Source: Cyclobacteriaceae bacterium (lineage in GTDB: Bacteria; Bacteroidota; Bacteroidia; Cytophagales; Cyclobacteriaceae). From it: 64,000 bases of DNA. Position numbers and translations under genes: made by a program. Location: the NCBI GenBank assembly GCA_030584025.1, contig CP129487.1, forward strand, positions 2,604,001 through 2,668,000, written 5' to 3'. The notes beneath the pieces are model-generated. The model made no database searches. It was not told the origin of the DNA and saw nothing but the letters and a program-made list of their open reading frames with translations. Position 1 is the first letter of the stretch; every line of letters starts with the position of its first letter. Below, piece after piece: positions 26,046-35,016 of the stretch.

Positions 26046-26501
26046 ATGAAGCGAATCGCCTTATTTCCCGGATCATTTGATCCCTTCACGAAAGGGCATG
26101 AAGATATTGTTCTTCGTGGACTTAAGTTGTTTGATGAAATTATTGTGGCGATTGGTTTTAACAGCAGCAAAAGTGTCCGGTATTTCGAAATCGACTTTAT
26201 GGTTGAACGCATCAACACCACGTTTAAAGATTACCCGAACATAAAGGTTGTTACCTTTTCGGAACTGACAGCTGAATTTGCTAAAAAAAATGGCGCCCGC
26301 TACTTGCTTCGAGGTTTGCGCAACACCACCGACTTTGAATACGAAAACAGCATAGCCCAGGTGAACCGCTACCTGAATGAAGACCTTGAATCTGTTTTTT
26401 TGATTACCTCGCCCCAGTTTGCTTCTATAAGCTCATCTATCATTCGCGAAGTTCATCGCTATCAGGGTGATGTGAGTAGCTTCTTACCGTATAAACTCTA
26501 G
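26046..26501 (+). CDS. coaD: Phosphopantetheine adenylyltransferase
   Basis: CoaD transfers AMP from ATP to 4'-phosphopantetheine, the fourth step of coenzyme A synthesis. The nucleotidyltransferase motif is TKGH in PGSFDPFTKGHED (residues 8-20). The segments LLRGLRNTTDFEYEN and SISSSIIREV complete the active site. An ATG two codons earlier (26040) is also possible; 26046 gives the compact N-terminus usual for the family. The 3' end overlaps the convergent Nudix gene by four bases. Confidence 0.95.
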   Translation: MKRIALFPGSFDPFTKGHEDIVLRGLKLFDEIIVAIGFNSSKSVRYFEIDFMVERINTTFKDYPNIKVVTFSELTAEFAKKNGARYLLRGLRNTTDFEYENSIAQVNRYLNEDLESVFLITSPQFASISSSIIREVHRYQGDVSSFLPYKL

Positions 26502-27178
26502 GATTTTACGTCTACCAATTCGTAGTAGCGTTCAAACACGTATTGGATGGATTTGTATGAATGTTCAAGTGCGTGGTAAACCTCTTTTGTTTTCATCCAG
26601 CGTACATCTTCAATATCTTCCTCTGTGCTGGGTTTCATTTTTGAATCATCCACCAGGTCCATCGCATACCACTTTGTTTTCTTCAGCATTGCCCTGCGGT
26701 TCATGGTGTAGGTATGCCAGGTGGTGCAAATTTTTCCAACCAGTTTAACGGAAACGTTACACTCCTCTTCAACCTCCCGCACGGCAGTCTGTGGATATTT
26801 TTCTTTGCGTTCCTTCTTACCTTTTGGCAGATCCCACTTTTTTAACCGGTATATCATCAGAAACTTATCCTTCTTTCGAACAAGGCCACCGGCCGCCTTC
26901 ACCACTTTAAATTTGCTTGTGAGGTAAACTTTCAGGGCGATGTAATCATGGGCACTGATATGAAGCGATGATATCCCGATAGGAACTTTTGAATTCAGGT
27001 AACCGAGTAAGGTTTCAAACTCCTCCTCTTTTACATTTTGCACCCAAACGTGTTGGATGAGTTTTGCCCGCGTGATAGGCTCTGTGGCTGCATCAATTAC
27101 ATGATTATAATGTCCATCAGCAGGACGGTCATCAGCCTTGTACAGGCTCACGGGGATATCATTTATAAAAATGATCAT
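26498..27178 (-). CDS. Nudix hydrolase with N-terminal extension
   Basis: The protein has 226 residues. An N-terminal part of about 90 residues (IIFINDIPVSLYKADDRPAD and following) precedes a Nudix domain. The Nudix box is spread over PKGKKERKEKYPQTAVREVEEE, with the Gly-x5-Glu-x7-Arg-Glu-x-x-Glu-Glu spacing intact. The sequence KKWDLPKGKKE resembles the diadenosine polyphosphate or 8-oxo-dGTP branches, but the substrate is unknown. It is convergent with coaD (4-base overlap) and divergent from pyrE. Confidence 0.85.
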   Translation of the reverse strand: MIIFINDIPVSLYKADDRPADGHYNHVIDAATEPITRAKLIQHVWVQNVKEEEFETLLGYLNSKVPIGISSLHISAHDYIALKVYLTSKFKVVKAAGGLVRKKDKFLMIYRLKKWDLPKGKKERKEKYPQTAVREVEEECNVSVKLVGKICTTWHTYTMNRRAMLKKTKWYAMDLVDDSKMKPSTEEDIEDVRWMKTKEVYHALEHSYKSIQYVFERYYELVDVKS

Positions 27179-27326
27179 CCTGAAAATGTAATGCGCTTCG
27201 CCATGATCGCAAAAGAATAAATATTCCGCTTGCAGGCAAGAGGCTCCAAAAGAATTTTGGCCGTTTTAGGGCAGGAACTTGATTAAACCATCCGATTGCC
27301 GGATTTTAGGGTCAGAAAAATTCATT

Positions 27327-27977
27327 ATGCCTATCATTAAAATTCAAGCCTCCACAGCCACAGCTGTGGCCAATATGTTACTCGAAATTGAAGCTATTAA
27401 ACTGAGCACACAAAAACCGTTTACATGGGCCTCTGGGTGGAAATCACCCATTTATTGCGACAACCGGCTATCCCTCTCGCACCCAACCATACGCAAGGCC
27501 ATTACCAATGGGCTGGTTCAGGCTATTCGGGAAAATTTTTCTGCTGCAGAAGCCATTGCCGGTGTGGCAACAGCTGGCATCGCACAAGGAGCGCTGGTTG
27601 CTGATGCGCTAAACCTGCCCTTTGCCTACGTACGACCAAAGCCGAAAGATCATGGTATGGAAAACCTGATTGAGGGGCAGATAACAAAAGGACAAAAAGT
27701 TGTGGTTGTAGAAGACCTCATCTCTACCGGAGGTAGTTCGTTGAAAGCCGTCCGTGCCATTCGCGATGGTGGTGCTGAAGTATTGGGTATGGTTTCCATC
27801 TTCACCTATGGCTTTGATATTGCTCAAAGTAACTTCTATTCAGATGACGTCTCGTTGGTGAGCCTGAGCGATTACGATCATTTAGTCGCCTGCGCACTGG
27901 ATAAAAAGTATGTGGGTGAAAAAGAGCTTACCTCGCTAAAAGCCTGGCGATACGATCCTGCTCATTGGAAACCATAA
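27327..27977 (+). CDS. pyrE: Orotate phosphoribosyltransferase
   Basis: PyrE joins orotate to PRPP to give OMP in pyrimidine synthesis. The PRPP-binding loop is VVVVEDLISTGGSS (about residues 126-139), and the N-terminal segment FTWASGWKSPIYCDNR matches the family. The start at ATG 27327 is preferred because the 16 upstream in-frame codons do not look like part of the protein; the result is 216 residues, a normal length. The flavin oxidase gene starts three bases after its stop. The adjacent leader contains no recognised pyrimidine attenuator. Confidence 0.93.
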   Translation: MPIIKIQASTATAVANMLLEIEAIKLSTQKPFTWASGWKSPIYCDNRLSLSHPTIRKAITNGLVQAIRENFSAAEAIAGVATAGIAQGALVADALNLPFAYVRPKPKDHGMENLIEGQITKGQKVVVVEDLISTGGSSLKAVRAIRDGGAEVLGMVSIFTYGFDIAQSNFYSDDVSLVSLSDYDHLVACALDKKYVGEKELTSLKAWRYDPAHWKP

Positions 27978-27980
27978 CCC

Positions 27981-29168
27981 ATGTCGCTGAATACCTTTGC
28001 ACCTCAAACCGGAAAGGCTACTGGTAAAACAATCGAGCAACTTCCTAAAGGAAGTTCAGTTGCGGTTATTGGGGCAGGCTCATTTGGCGGGTGGACAGCC
28101 CTCCACCTGCTACGTAAGGGCTACAAAGTTACATTGATCGATACCTGGGGTCCGGGGAATTCACGATCAAGCTCGGGCGATGAAACGCGCGTGATCCGTT
28201 CCACCTATGGCGCCAATGAATTTTATTTCAACCTGAATGTGCGGGCACTTACACTATGGAAAGAACATGAGGAACGGTGGAAGACAAAACTCTTTCAAAA
28301 CAAAGGTGTGCTGTGGATGTGTTACGAGCCACACACACCCGTTGTTGATGATTCAATACCCTTCGCTGAAAAGTACAACATGCCTTACGAGCGATTAACG
28401 GTTGAAGAAATTTCAAAACGATACTCCATTGTTAACACCAGTGATTTGAGTCATGCCTGGCTCGATCCTTATGGTGGCTGCCTACGCGCACGAGAGGCCT
28501 GTCAGGCCGTATACAAAGGTTTTATTGCAGAGGGCGGTACCATACTCCAGGTGCAGGCCATGCCCGGAAAGGTTGAAGAAAAGAGGTTAAAATATATACA
28601 ACTATCGAACGGACAATCGCTCACAGCAGATCGATTCATTTTTGCCTGTGGATCGTGGCTGGGCAAATTGTTCCCCGAAGTATTGGGCAACACCATTACC
28701 TGCACCAAACAGGAAGTGTATTACTTTGGTGTGCCTACGCAACACACATCCGCGTATGAACAATTTCCGGTGTGGGTAGATGTGGATGGTAAAGATTTTT
28801 ATTACGGCATTCCCGGAAACAACTACCGTGGATTTAAAGTAGGTGTGGATGAACGGGGTGAACTATTTGACCCAACCCATGGCGACCGGATTTCAAATGA
28901 GCAGGTATTAAAAAAAGCCAGAAAATTTTTAGCCCATCGTTTTCCCGGATTAAAAGATGCGCCCTTAGTTGAAAGTCGCGTATGCCCCTATGAGAATTCA
29001 CCCGATGGAAATTTTTTATTCGATCATCATCCGGAAGCCAGTAATTTATTCTTCTTAGGCGGAGGATCAGGTCATGGGTTTAAGCATGGCCCTGCATTAG
29101 GTGAGTTGGTTTCAGAAATCGTAGCTGGTAACAAAGTTATACCTCAACAATTTCTGCTAACCAGATAG
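27981..29168 (+). CDS. FAD-dependent amine oxidase, sarcosine oxidase-like
   Basis: The protein has 395 residues. The FAD-binding motif is VAVIGAGSFGGWTALHLLRKG near residues 30-50. SSSGDETRVIRSTYG matches the conserved segment after the dinucleotide fold in monomeric sarcosine oxidases and related N-methyl amino acid oxidases. Cys335 in RVCPYENSPDGNF is in the position of the cysteine that carries the covalent flavin in monomeric sarcosine oxidase, so a covalent FAD is plausible. It oxidises a secondary amine to an imine with release of hydrogen peroxide; the substrate is not known. It lies three bases after pyrE. Confidence 0.82.
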   Translation: MSLNTFAPQTGKATGKTIEQLPKGSSVAVIGAGSFGGWTALHLLRKGYKVTLIDTWGPGNSRSSSGDETRVIRSTYGANEFYFNLNVRALTLWKEHEERWKTKLFQNKGVLWMCYEPHTPVVDDSIPFAEKYNMPYERLTVEEISKRYSIVNTSDLSHAWLDPYGGCLRAREACQAVYKGFIAEGGTILQVQAMPGKVEEKRLKYIQLSNGQSLTADRFIFACGSWLGKLFPEVLGNTITCTKQEVYYFGVPTQHTSAYEQFPVWVDVDGKDFYYGIPGNNYRGFKVGVDERGELFDPTHGDRISNEQVLKKARKFLAHRFPGLKDAPLVESRVCPYENSPDGNFLFDHHPEASNLFFLGGGSGHGFKHGPALGELVSEIVAGNKVIPQQFLLTR

Positions 29169-29186
29169 ATACAAAGAGGTAAGCAT

Positions 29187-29810
29187 TGATCATCATCAGG
29201 CGTGCATATCGTGTCGCAATGAATAATCCATTTCCTTGAACAGACGCAGTCGACACAGTTAATAAACATCTTATGCAACCATAATGCCGCTCCTCTGGAG
29301 CTTACCTAAAGCCCCGGCGGGGCGGCATATTGTTAGCCCTGACCGTAAGGTCGGGGCTAACAAGTAAAATGATTGCCGCGCCAAAGATGAAATACATTTG
29401 AAAAGCAAATTGATCATGGCGCGGAATAAATGAATCCTGATCACAGGGTGTGCATGTGTGTCGCAATTAATTGTGTATTTCATAGAACAATCGCAGGCGA
29501 CACGGCTACAACCAAAATTCCTTGCATAACCATAATGTCGCTCCTATGGAGCTCTAAGCCCCGAAGGGGCGGCATATTGGTAGCCCCGACCGGCAGGTCG
29601 GGGCTACCAAGTAAATCCACAACCGCGCCAAAGGTGAAATGCATTTGAAAAGCAAATTGATCATGGCGCGGAAGAGATGAATCCTGATCTTAGGATGTGC
29701 ATGCGTGTCGCAATGAATTGTGTATTTCATAGCACATGCGCAGACGACACAGCTATATTTTGTTACCCAATGGTCGCTTCTACGGAGCTTACTAAAGGAT
29801 TAACATGCAG
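29187..29810. repeat. Tandem array of a structured 250-bp repeat
   Basis: Three head-to-tail units occupy almost the whole gap between the flavin oxidase and a small gene: 29187-29437 (251 bases), 29438-29684 (247), and 29685 to about 29810 (truncated). Each unit begins TGATC...GTGTCGCAA and contains a series of inverted repeats: GTGTCG with CGACAC, GCTCC with GGAGC, GCCCC with GGGGC, a 13-bp stem GGTAGCCCCGACC with its complement (29579-29591 and 29596-29608; first copy 29332-29344 and 29349-29361), and CCGCGCCA with TGGCGCGG. The 13-bp stem changes between copies with compensation (T-A to G-C), which indicates that pairing is kept. No credible gene is seen within it. Confidence 0.85.
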
Positions 29811-29821
29811 TTGCACCGATA

Positions 29822-30019
29822 TCATTTAAAAATATTAAACTCCTTCACCATCTGCTTATACTCGGGCATTATCTTCTCATAGGAAGCTTCATCCACTTTC
29901 TTCAACATGTTCATAAGCGAACCTATACCAGAATCTTTCAGGCTTACGCGCTGCTTTTTAATTTCTTCCATTTTGTTGCGGATGGTGGCTTCGAGTTTTC
30001 GCAGGTCGCGTTCGGTCAT
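29822..30019 (-). CDS. Small conserved helical protein
   Basis: This is a 65-residue protein starting MTERDLRKLEATIRNKMEEI, largely charged and helical, ending KQMVKEFNIFK. A longer start at 30049 exists, but it adds only an uncharged leader. The sequence looks like a genuine small soluble Bacteroidota protein; I know no domain for it. It ends 12 bases before the tandem repeats and begins 86 bases before tRNA-Cys on the same strand. Confidence 0.55.
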   Translation of the reverse strand: MTERDLRKLEATIRNKMEEIKKQRVSLKDSGIGSLMNMLKKVDEASYEKIMPEYKQMVKEFNIFK

Positions 30020-30060
30020 GGGTGTAAATTGATAATGAAAAATAATCAACTCAGGGCTTA

Positions 30061-30098
30061 AAAAACAAAACCCCTCCCGGTTTTATCAGGAAGGGTTT
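30061..30098 (-). terminator. Terminator downstream of tRNA-Cys
   Basis: On the minus strand AAACCCTTCC (30098-30089) pairs with GGAGGGGTTT (30077-30068) across a short loop, with one G-U pair, and is followed by TGTTTTT. This fits a rho-independent terminator for the tRNA gene just upstream. Confidence 0.72.
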
Positions 30099-30104
30099 GT
30101 TTCG

Positions 30105-30175
30105 AGGTCTCGAGCGGATTCGAACCGCTGTAGGAGCTTTTGCAGAGCTCAGCCTAGCCACTCGGCCACGAGACC
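30105..30175 (-). tRNA. tRNA-Cys (GCA)
   Basis: The minus-strand cloverleaf has acceptor stem GGTCTCG/CGAGACC, a D arm in GGCCGAGTGGCTAGGC, an anticodon stem GAGCT/AGCTC with loop CTGCAAA (anticodon GCA), and a T arm with GGTTCGAATCC. The discriminator base is U, as in bacterial tRNA-Cys. The CCA end is not encoded. The gene sits between the small helical protein and rpsA. Confidence 0.95.
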
Positions 30176-30248
30176 AAAATCAGGCGTTGATCACTTGATG
30201 CGGGTAAAAATAACACCCCGCCACCAAACGCCCAACGCCTGCTATGAA

Positions 30249-32228
30249 TTACTCTTTCGAGTCGTCAGCCTTAGGCGCGTTCATTTTGTCTTTCAACGCA
30301 CTTAATGCTTCCAGGTCGCCCAAGGTAGATTTCTCCACTTCCTGGTTGATCTTATCGATGGTCTTGCCTTTACCGGCAGCAGGAGCTTTCTTCTTGGCAG
30401 CTGGCTTATCCTCTTCAGCAGAGAACATGGCCTTGTGCGACAGGGAAATTCTGCGGTCATCCTTAGAAAACTCAAGCACTTTGAAGTCGAGTGATTCACC
30501 CACTTCAATCTTGCCGCCATCTTCCTTCACCAGGTTCTTGTTGGCGCAGAAGCCTTCAATTCCGTACGGCAATTCCAGTACAGCGCCTTTATCGTTCTTG
30601 CTGATAACGGTACACTTGTGTACAGAACCATCTGTGAACACGGTCTCGAATGTATCCCAAGGATTTTCTTCCAGATGCTTGTGGCTGAGGGCCAGTCTGC
30701 GGTTAGCCGCATCCAGCTCCAACACCACTACCTGCATCTTATCGCCAACCTTCACAAATTCTGAAGGATGTTTGATCTTCTTCGTCCAGCTTAAATCTGA
30801 TACGTGCACCAAACCGTCAATACCTTCTTCCAGTTCAATGAACAAACCGAAGTTGGTCAGGTTACGCACAATACCTTCATGCTTGGTACCGATGGCGTAT
30901 TTGGTCATTACATCCTGGCGTGTCCAAGGATCTTCCGTGAGTTGCTTGATGCCGAGTGACATCTTACGCTCTTCGCGATCGATGGTCAATACAACGGCTT
31001 CAATCTCATCACCCACTTTCATGAAATCCTGCGGATTGCGCAGGTGCTGCGACCAGCTCATTTCACTTACGTGGATCAAGCCTTCAACGCCCGGTTGCAG
31101 TTCGAGAAACGCTCCGTAATCGGCTACGTTCACAATCTTACCCTTAACCTTAGAGCCCACGTTGATATCAGCAGGCAATGAATCCCAAGGATGAGGCGTG
31201 AGTTGCTTCATGCCCAGGCTGATGCGCTTCTTGTCTTCGTCAAACTCAAGTACCACAACCTTAACCACCTGATCAAGCTTAAGCACTTCTTCAGGATGGT
31301 TGATGCGGCCCCATGAAATATCCGTAATGTGAAGTAATCCATCAACACCACCCAAATCGATAAACACACCGAAGTTGGTCATGTTCTTGATGGTACCTTC
31401 CAGTACCTGGCCTTTCTCCAGGTTGCTGAGGATCGCCACCTTCTGCTCTTCGAGGTCTTTCTCGATAAGCACTTTGTGCGATACCACTACGTTGTCGTTG
31501 GTGTAGTTGATTTTCACAACTTTCACTTCCATCGACTTGTTCACATAAATATCGAAATCGCGAATTGGCTTAACATCAATTTGTGAACCCGGCAAGAAGG
31601 CTTCAATACCGTATACATCTACGATCAATCCACCTTTTGTTCTGCGTTTCACAAAACCTTCAATCACCAGGTCTTCATCCAATGCTTTTTGGATGCGCTC
31701 CCAGCCTTTCACCAGTTTCGCTTTTCTGCGGCTCAGCACAAGCTGACCCATTTTGTCTTCGCGTTCTTCAATGAAGATTTCAACTTTATCGCCAATCTTC
31801 AGGTCGGTCATGTCTTTGAATTCAGCCAATGGCACAAGTCCGTCCGACTTAAATCCAATGTTCAGGATTACATCGCGGTCGTTAATACCAACCACAACAC
31901 CATCCACTACTTCACCGCTGTCAACCGTAGTTACCGTGCCGGCATACAGTTGTTCCATTTTTTCACGGTCGCTGGCGGAGTAGCCTTCGCCAAAGCCTTT
32001 GGTTTCAAAGGCATCCCAGTCGAATTCACCGGGAACGGCCATGGCCTTTACAGCCTTGCGCAATTCGGTAGCCGGAATAGCCTCCGAAACGATTTCTTCC
32101 TTTTCGAGGGCTTTCACTTCCTTCATCGGATCCTCTTCATCGATCTCGATTTTGGAGTCAACTACCTTCTTTTTTACCGCTTTTCCTTCTTCATCCTGAG
32201 CGGTGGGTTTTGCTTTTTCTTTTGCCAT
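30249..32228 (-). CDS. rpsA: 30S ribosomal protein S1
   Basis: This 659-residue protein contains about six S1 RNA-binding domains (roughly 105-180, 195-260, 275-345, 365-430, 450-520, 535-605), with repeated motifs such as GVFIDLGGVDGLLHITDISW, GAFLELQPGVEGLIHVSEMSW and GLFIELEEGIDGLVHVSDLSW. A Lys/Glu-rich N-terminal extension of about 95 residues and a basic Ala/Lys-rich C-terminus are as in Bacteroidota S1. S1 helps mRNA binding on the small subunit, which matters in a phylum that rarely uses Shine-Dalgarno sequences. Confidence 0.95.
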   Translation of the reverse strand: MAKEKAKPTAQDEEGKAVKKKVVDSKIEIDEEDPMKEVKALEKEEIVSEAIPATELRKAVKAMAVPGEFDWDAFETKGFGEGYSASDREKMEQLYAGTVTTVDSGEVVDGVVVGINDRDVILNIGFKSDGLVPLAEFKDMTDLKIGDKVEIFIEEREDKMGQLVLSRRKAKLVKGWERIQKALDEDLVIEGFVKRRTKGGLIVDVYGIEAFLPGSQIDVKPIRDFDIYVNKSMEVKVVKINYTNDNVVVSHKVLIEKDLEEQKVAILSNLEKGQVLEGTIKNMTNFGVFIDLGGVDGLLHITDISWGRINHPEEVLKLDQVVKVVVLEFDEDKKRISLGMKQLTPHPWDSLPADINVGSKVKGKIVNVADYGAFLELQPGVEGLIHVSEMSWSQHLRNPQDFMKVGDEIEAVVLTIDREERKMSLGIKQLTEDPWTRQDVMTKYAIGTKHEGIVRNLTNFGLFIELEEGIDGLVHVSDLSWTKKIKHPSEFVKVGDKMQVVVLELDAANRRLALSHKHLEENPWDTFETVFTDGSVHKCTVISKNDKGAVLELPYGIEGFCANKNLVKEDGGKIEVGESLDFKVLEFSKDDRRISLSHKAMFSAEEDKPAAKKKAPAAGKGKTIDKINQEVEKSTLGDLEALSALKDKMNAPKADDSKE

Positions 32229-32316
32229 AAAATAAAATGTGCCCGAATGTACATGCGATAGCCGGGCCAGCGTACCGCAAATTTTGGTTAAACACTGCTT
32301 TTTGGCCGATTTTCAG

Positions 32317-32345
32317 CAAAAAGCCCCCAATACTTATTGGGGGCT
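32317..32345 (-). terminator. Terminator of the TolC gene
   Basis: On the minus strand AGCCCCCAATA and TATTGGGGGCT form an 11-bp stem and are followed by TTTTTGC. It lies about 80 bases beyond the stop of the TolC gene and before rpsA, so it separates the two transcription units. Confidence 0.85.
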
Positions 32346-32423
32346 GCAAAGGTACGCTTTTCGCTAAAAAAAGCGAACGTTAATACCGGATAATCAGATA
32401 ATTATGAGTGAAATGAGGTGATT

Positions 32424-33761
32424 TTAGGGTATATCCTCAAATTTTAGGGTTCCTGTTGCATAGTTTAGTAACAAACGCTGAAACATTAGCGTGTATTTCG
32501 CACTTTCAAAATCAGCTTGCGCTTGTGTATAGTTTTGCAATGACAAAGTCAAAGCAACAATGTCAGAAACACCTAATGTATACCTTTCATTCTCCAAATT
32601 ATAGGAGATTTCAGATGCTCTCAACTGCGATTCAGCTGATTCATAACTCAATATGGCATCCTGGTAATTTTGCATAGCCCGCAAAACATCATTCTTAATA
32701 GTCATTTCAATATTTTCGCTTTCCAACTGTGCATTCTGATACAGCATTTTATTTTGCACCACTTGAGCTCGATTGGTAAAGCCACCATAAATGGGTATAC
32801 TAAATGTAACCCCATATCTCAATCGAGTATTATCCTGCGTGAATTGTTGTTCGAATGTCCTGTTGGGCCTATCATGAATATAATTGTAAAATGACCCATA
32901 ATTTGCAAACAATGATACATTGGGAAAATAACTACCCTTAGATGATGTGTAGTTCAATTCTGATGCCCTTTCATTGGCTTTAGTTCGGATGTAATCAGCC
33001 CTTTGACTTTTGGCTGTCTCATAGAGTAATTCAACATTCAATTGCTCCGAACTCAAAATATTAATATCCCAACTAGGATCAACTAAAGTAAATTCGGAAT
33101 ATGGGTCAATCATTAAAGTTTGGGCTAAAGTAGTCTTATCATTCCTTAATGTGGTCTTTGCACGCAGAAGCAAAAGTTCGGCATTCTTAACTTGAAATTC
33201 TTGATTCAGAAGGTCTGCCTCTGCACGACTTCCAGCAGAAACTTGCTCTTTAATTTGTTCAAACTGTTTTTTCTGATACTCGAGACTTCTTTCTCTAATT
33301 GAAACCAAGCGTTGATCAAGAAGGCATGTCAAAAACTGGTTTGCCACATTGCGAATGACATCCTGCTTTGTTCTCTTAACAAACTGCACTTGCGCATCAT
33401 TTTGACTTACGGATTGTCGGTAATTGTTAAGTGTAGATAATCCCCTAAAAAGAGGCATTGAAGCAGAAATTTGTGCACCGACCGCATCAGCCACCCCATT
33501 TACCACCGTTCCTTCTTGTTGATTAAATGAATTTCCATCAGTTCGCGCTGCTTCTCCATTAATACTAACAGTTGGCCCCAACGCCAATAAACTTGATTGT
33601 TTTGCAATATTCGAACTAATAAGAAGATTTTCTTGCTGCTTTAATGTCACATTGTTTTTCAATCCAATGCTTACAGCTTCTTTAAATGTTAAACTCTCCT
33701 GTGCATAAATCTGAAAAACCAACATGCACAATCCTGCAACTAAGTAATTTTTACGTGTCAT
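32424..33761 (-). CDS. TolC family outer membrane efflux protein
   Basis: The protein has 445 residues with a signal peptide through FQIYAQ (about residue 21). It then shows the TolC pattern: SLTFKEAVSIGLKNN near the start, two long coiled-coil hairpins rich in Gln and Ala (for example LRTEQ-like RTKQDVIRNVANQFLTCLLD and the later YEKAESQLRASEISYN-like repeat), and a repeated internal architecture of two halves. TolC proteins form the outer membrane channel of tripartite exporters. The gene is AT-richer than its neighbours. It starts four bases after the ABC ATPase gene but has no adaptor or permease gene beside it. Confidence 0.85.
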   Translation of the reverse strand: MTRKNYLVAGLCMLVFQIYAQESLTFKEAVSIGLKNNVTLKQQENLLISSNIAKQSSLLALGPTVSINGEAARTDGNSFNQQEGTVVNGVADAVGAQISASMPLFRGLSTLNNYRQSVSQNDAQVQFVKRTKQDVIRNVANQFLTCLLDQRLVSIRERSLEYQKKQFEQIKEQVSAGSRAEADLLNQEFQVKNAELLLLRAKTTLRNDKTTLAQTLMIDPYSEFTLVDPSWDINILSSEQLNVELLYETAKSQRADYIRTKANERASELNYTSSKGSYFPNVSLFANYGSFYNYIHDRPNRTFEQQFTQDNTRLRYGVTFSIPIYGGFTNRAQVVQNKMLYQNAQLESENIEMTIKNDVLRAMQNYQDAILSYESAESQLRASEISYNLENERYTLGVSDIVALTLSLQNYTQAQADFESAKYTLMFQRLLLNYATGTLKFEDIP

Positions 33762-33765
33762 AAAT

Positions 33766-34443
33766 TCAATTCACTTTTTCGTCTGATACAATCGCCCCAT
33801 CTGCAACACGCACCACACGCTTGCCACGTTGTGCATTTTCTTCCGAGTGCGTTACCTGAATGATGGTCATGCCTTCTTCATTCAGTTTCTGGAAAATGTC
33901 CATAATGTGTTTGCCCTGATCGGAATGCAAATTTCCGGTAGGCTCATCGGCCAAAAGCATTTTCGGTTGCCCCACAATGGCGCGCGCAATACCCACCAAC
34001 TGCTGCTGCCCGCCTGAAAGCTGCTCGGGAAACAAGTCTTTCTTGGCCACCATGTTAAATCTATCCAGCATTTCGGCTACCATGCTTTTACGCTGACTGC
34101 CACTAACACCTTTGTACAACAAGGGAGTTTCAATGTTTTCGTAAACCGTAAGTTCATCAATCAGGTGATACGCCTGAAAGATGAAGCCGATGTGGTTCTT
34201 ATGCATCTCCGACTTCTGCTTCTCTTTGAGTTTATGCACCGGCTGGTCGTAGAAGTAATATTCCCCGGCTGAGGGTTCATCCAGCATGCCGATGATGTTC
34301 ATCAAGGTGGATTTGCCGGCCCCGCTGGGGCCCATAATGGTCAGGAATTCACCCTGCTCAACGTCAAGGTTTACCCCTTTTAAAATGAAGGTGCGCTGAA
34401 AGCGTGAGTCAATAAATTTGTCGATGTCGCGTAGCTTGATCAT
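33766..34443 (-). CDS. MacB/LolD-type ABC transporter ATP-binding protein
   Basis: The protein has 225 residues. Walker A GPSGAGKST is at 38-46, the Q loop lies in GFIFQAYHL, the signature is LSGGQQQLVGIARA, and Walker B is MLLADEPTGNLHSD. This is the MacB/LolD/FtsE branch, which drives membrane extrusion of lipoproteins, peptides or antibiotics. The overlap-close TolC gene (four bases) suggests a MacAB-like exporter, yet no FtsX/MacB-type permease or adaptor is encoded within the window around it. Confidence 0.88.
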   Translation of the reverse strand: MIKLRDIDKFIDSRFQRTFILKGVNLDVEQGEFLTIMGPSGAGKSTLMNIIGMLDEPSAGEYYFYDQPVHKLKEKQKSEMHKNHIGFIFQAYHLIDELTVYENIETPLLYKGVSGSQRKSMVAEMLDRFNMVAKKDLFPEQLSGGQQQLVGIARAIVGQPKMLLADEPTGNLHSDQGKHIMDIFQKLNEEGMTIIQVTHSEENAQRGKRVVRVADGAIVSDEKVN

Positions 34444-34576
34444 GTTAACATGTGGTTAGGTGCCCATTAGCCAATTATGGTGCCAAGGGGCTATTTCGGG
34501 TATTAGACGCAGAAAAGTGGCCTAAGTTGCACCAAAGTACGTCCGCTTATGCAAAAAGGTGTCTGAAATCGGACAG

Positions 34577-34987
34577 CTAGAAAATGATGGGATACAGGAT
34601 AACGTCCACCCTGCGGTTCATGCTCATGCCCCTGCGGGAGTCGTTGCGGTAAACCGGATTTTCTAGGCCCCAGTCTTTGGTAGAGATTTTATGCTCGGGA
34701 ATATTGCGCTGCAACAGCAACTCGAACACGGCCTGGCTGCGCATTTTGGAAAGCCACTCGTTGTATTGCCGACCACCAATGGGATCGGTGTGGCTGATCA
34801 GGTGAATGTCGTATTTGTCTAACAGGTTGGGGATGGAATCCAGCCAATGAAACAATTCATCGGCCTGGTATTCATCGATGTAAAAACTACCACCACCAAA
34901 GTAGATGGATTTGCGCAGTTCATCTTCACCCTGTCCGAAGCCGGTTGTTAGTATGAGTGCCAGCAGAAATGCAAATGAACTTCGCAT
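34577..34987 (-). CDS. OmpA-like peptidoglycan-binding protein
   Basis: The protein has 136 residues: a signal peptide through TTGFGQ (about residue 19), then one OmpA C-terminal-like domain. Visible elements are SIYFGGGSFYID, SHTDPIGGRQYNEWLSKMRSQA (with the Asp that contacts diaminopimelate), and RGMSMNRRVDVIL with the conserved Arg. It probably binds peptidoglycan from the periplasm. It has no barrel or extra domain. It starts 133 bases downstream of the ABC gene's start on the same strand with no obvious coupling. Confidence 0.85.
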   Translation of the reverse strand: MRSSFAFLLALILTTGFGQGEDELRKSIYFGGGSFYIDEYQADELFHWLDSIPNLLDKYDIHLISHTDPIGGRQYNEWLSKMRSQAVFELLLQRNIPEHKISTKDWGLENPVYRNDSRRGMSMNRRVDVILYPIIF

Positions 34988-35016
34988 AGCTTAAAGTTAC
35001 GAAGCAAAACGCTAAA

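Noticed and set aside
29271..29648. Short frames inside the tandem repeat
   Set aside because: Their sequences are direct translations of the inverted repeats and show no protein character.
30244..31119. Long plus-strand frame opposite rpsA
   Set aside because: It is the antisense shadow of the S1 repeats and is Ser/Leu-rich as shadows of Lys/Glu-rich genes are.
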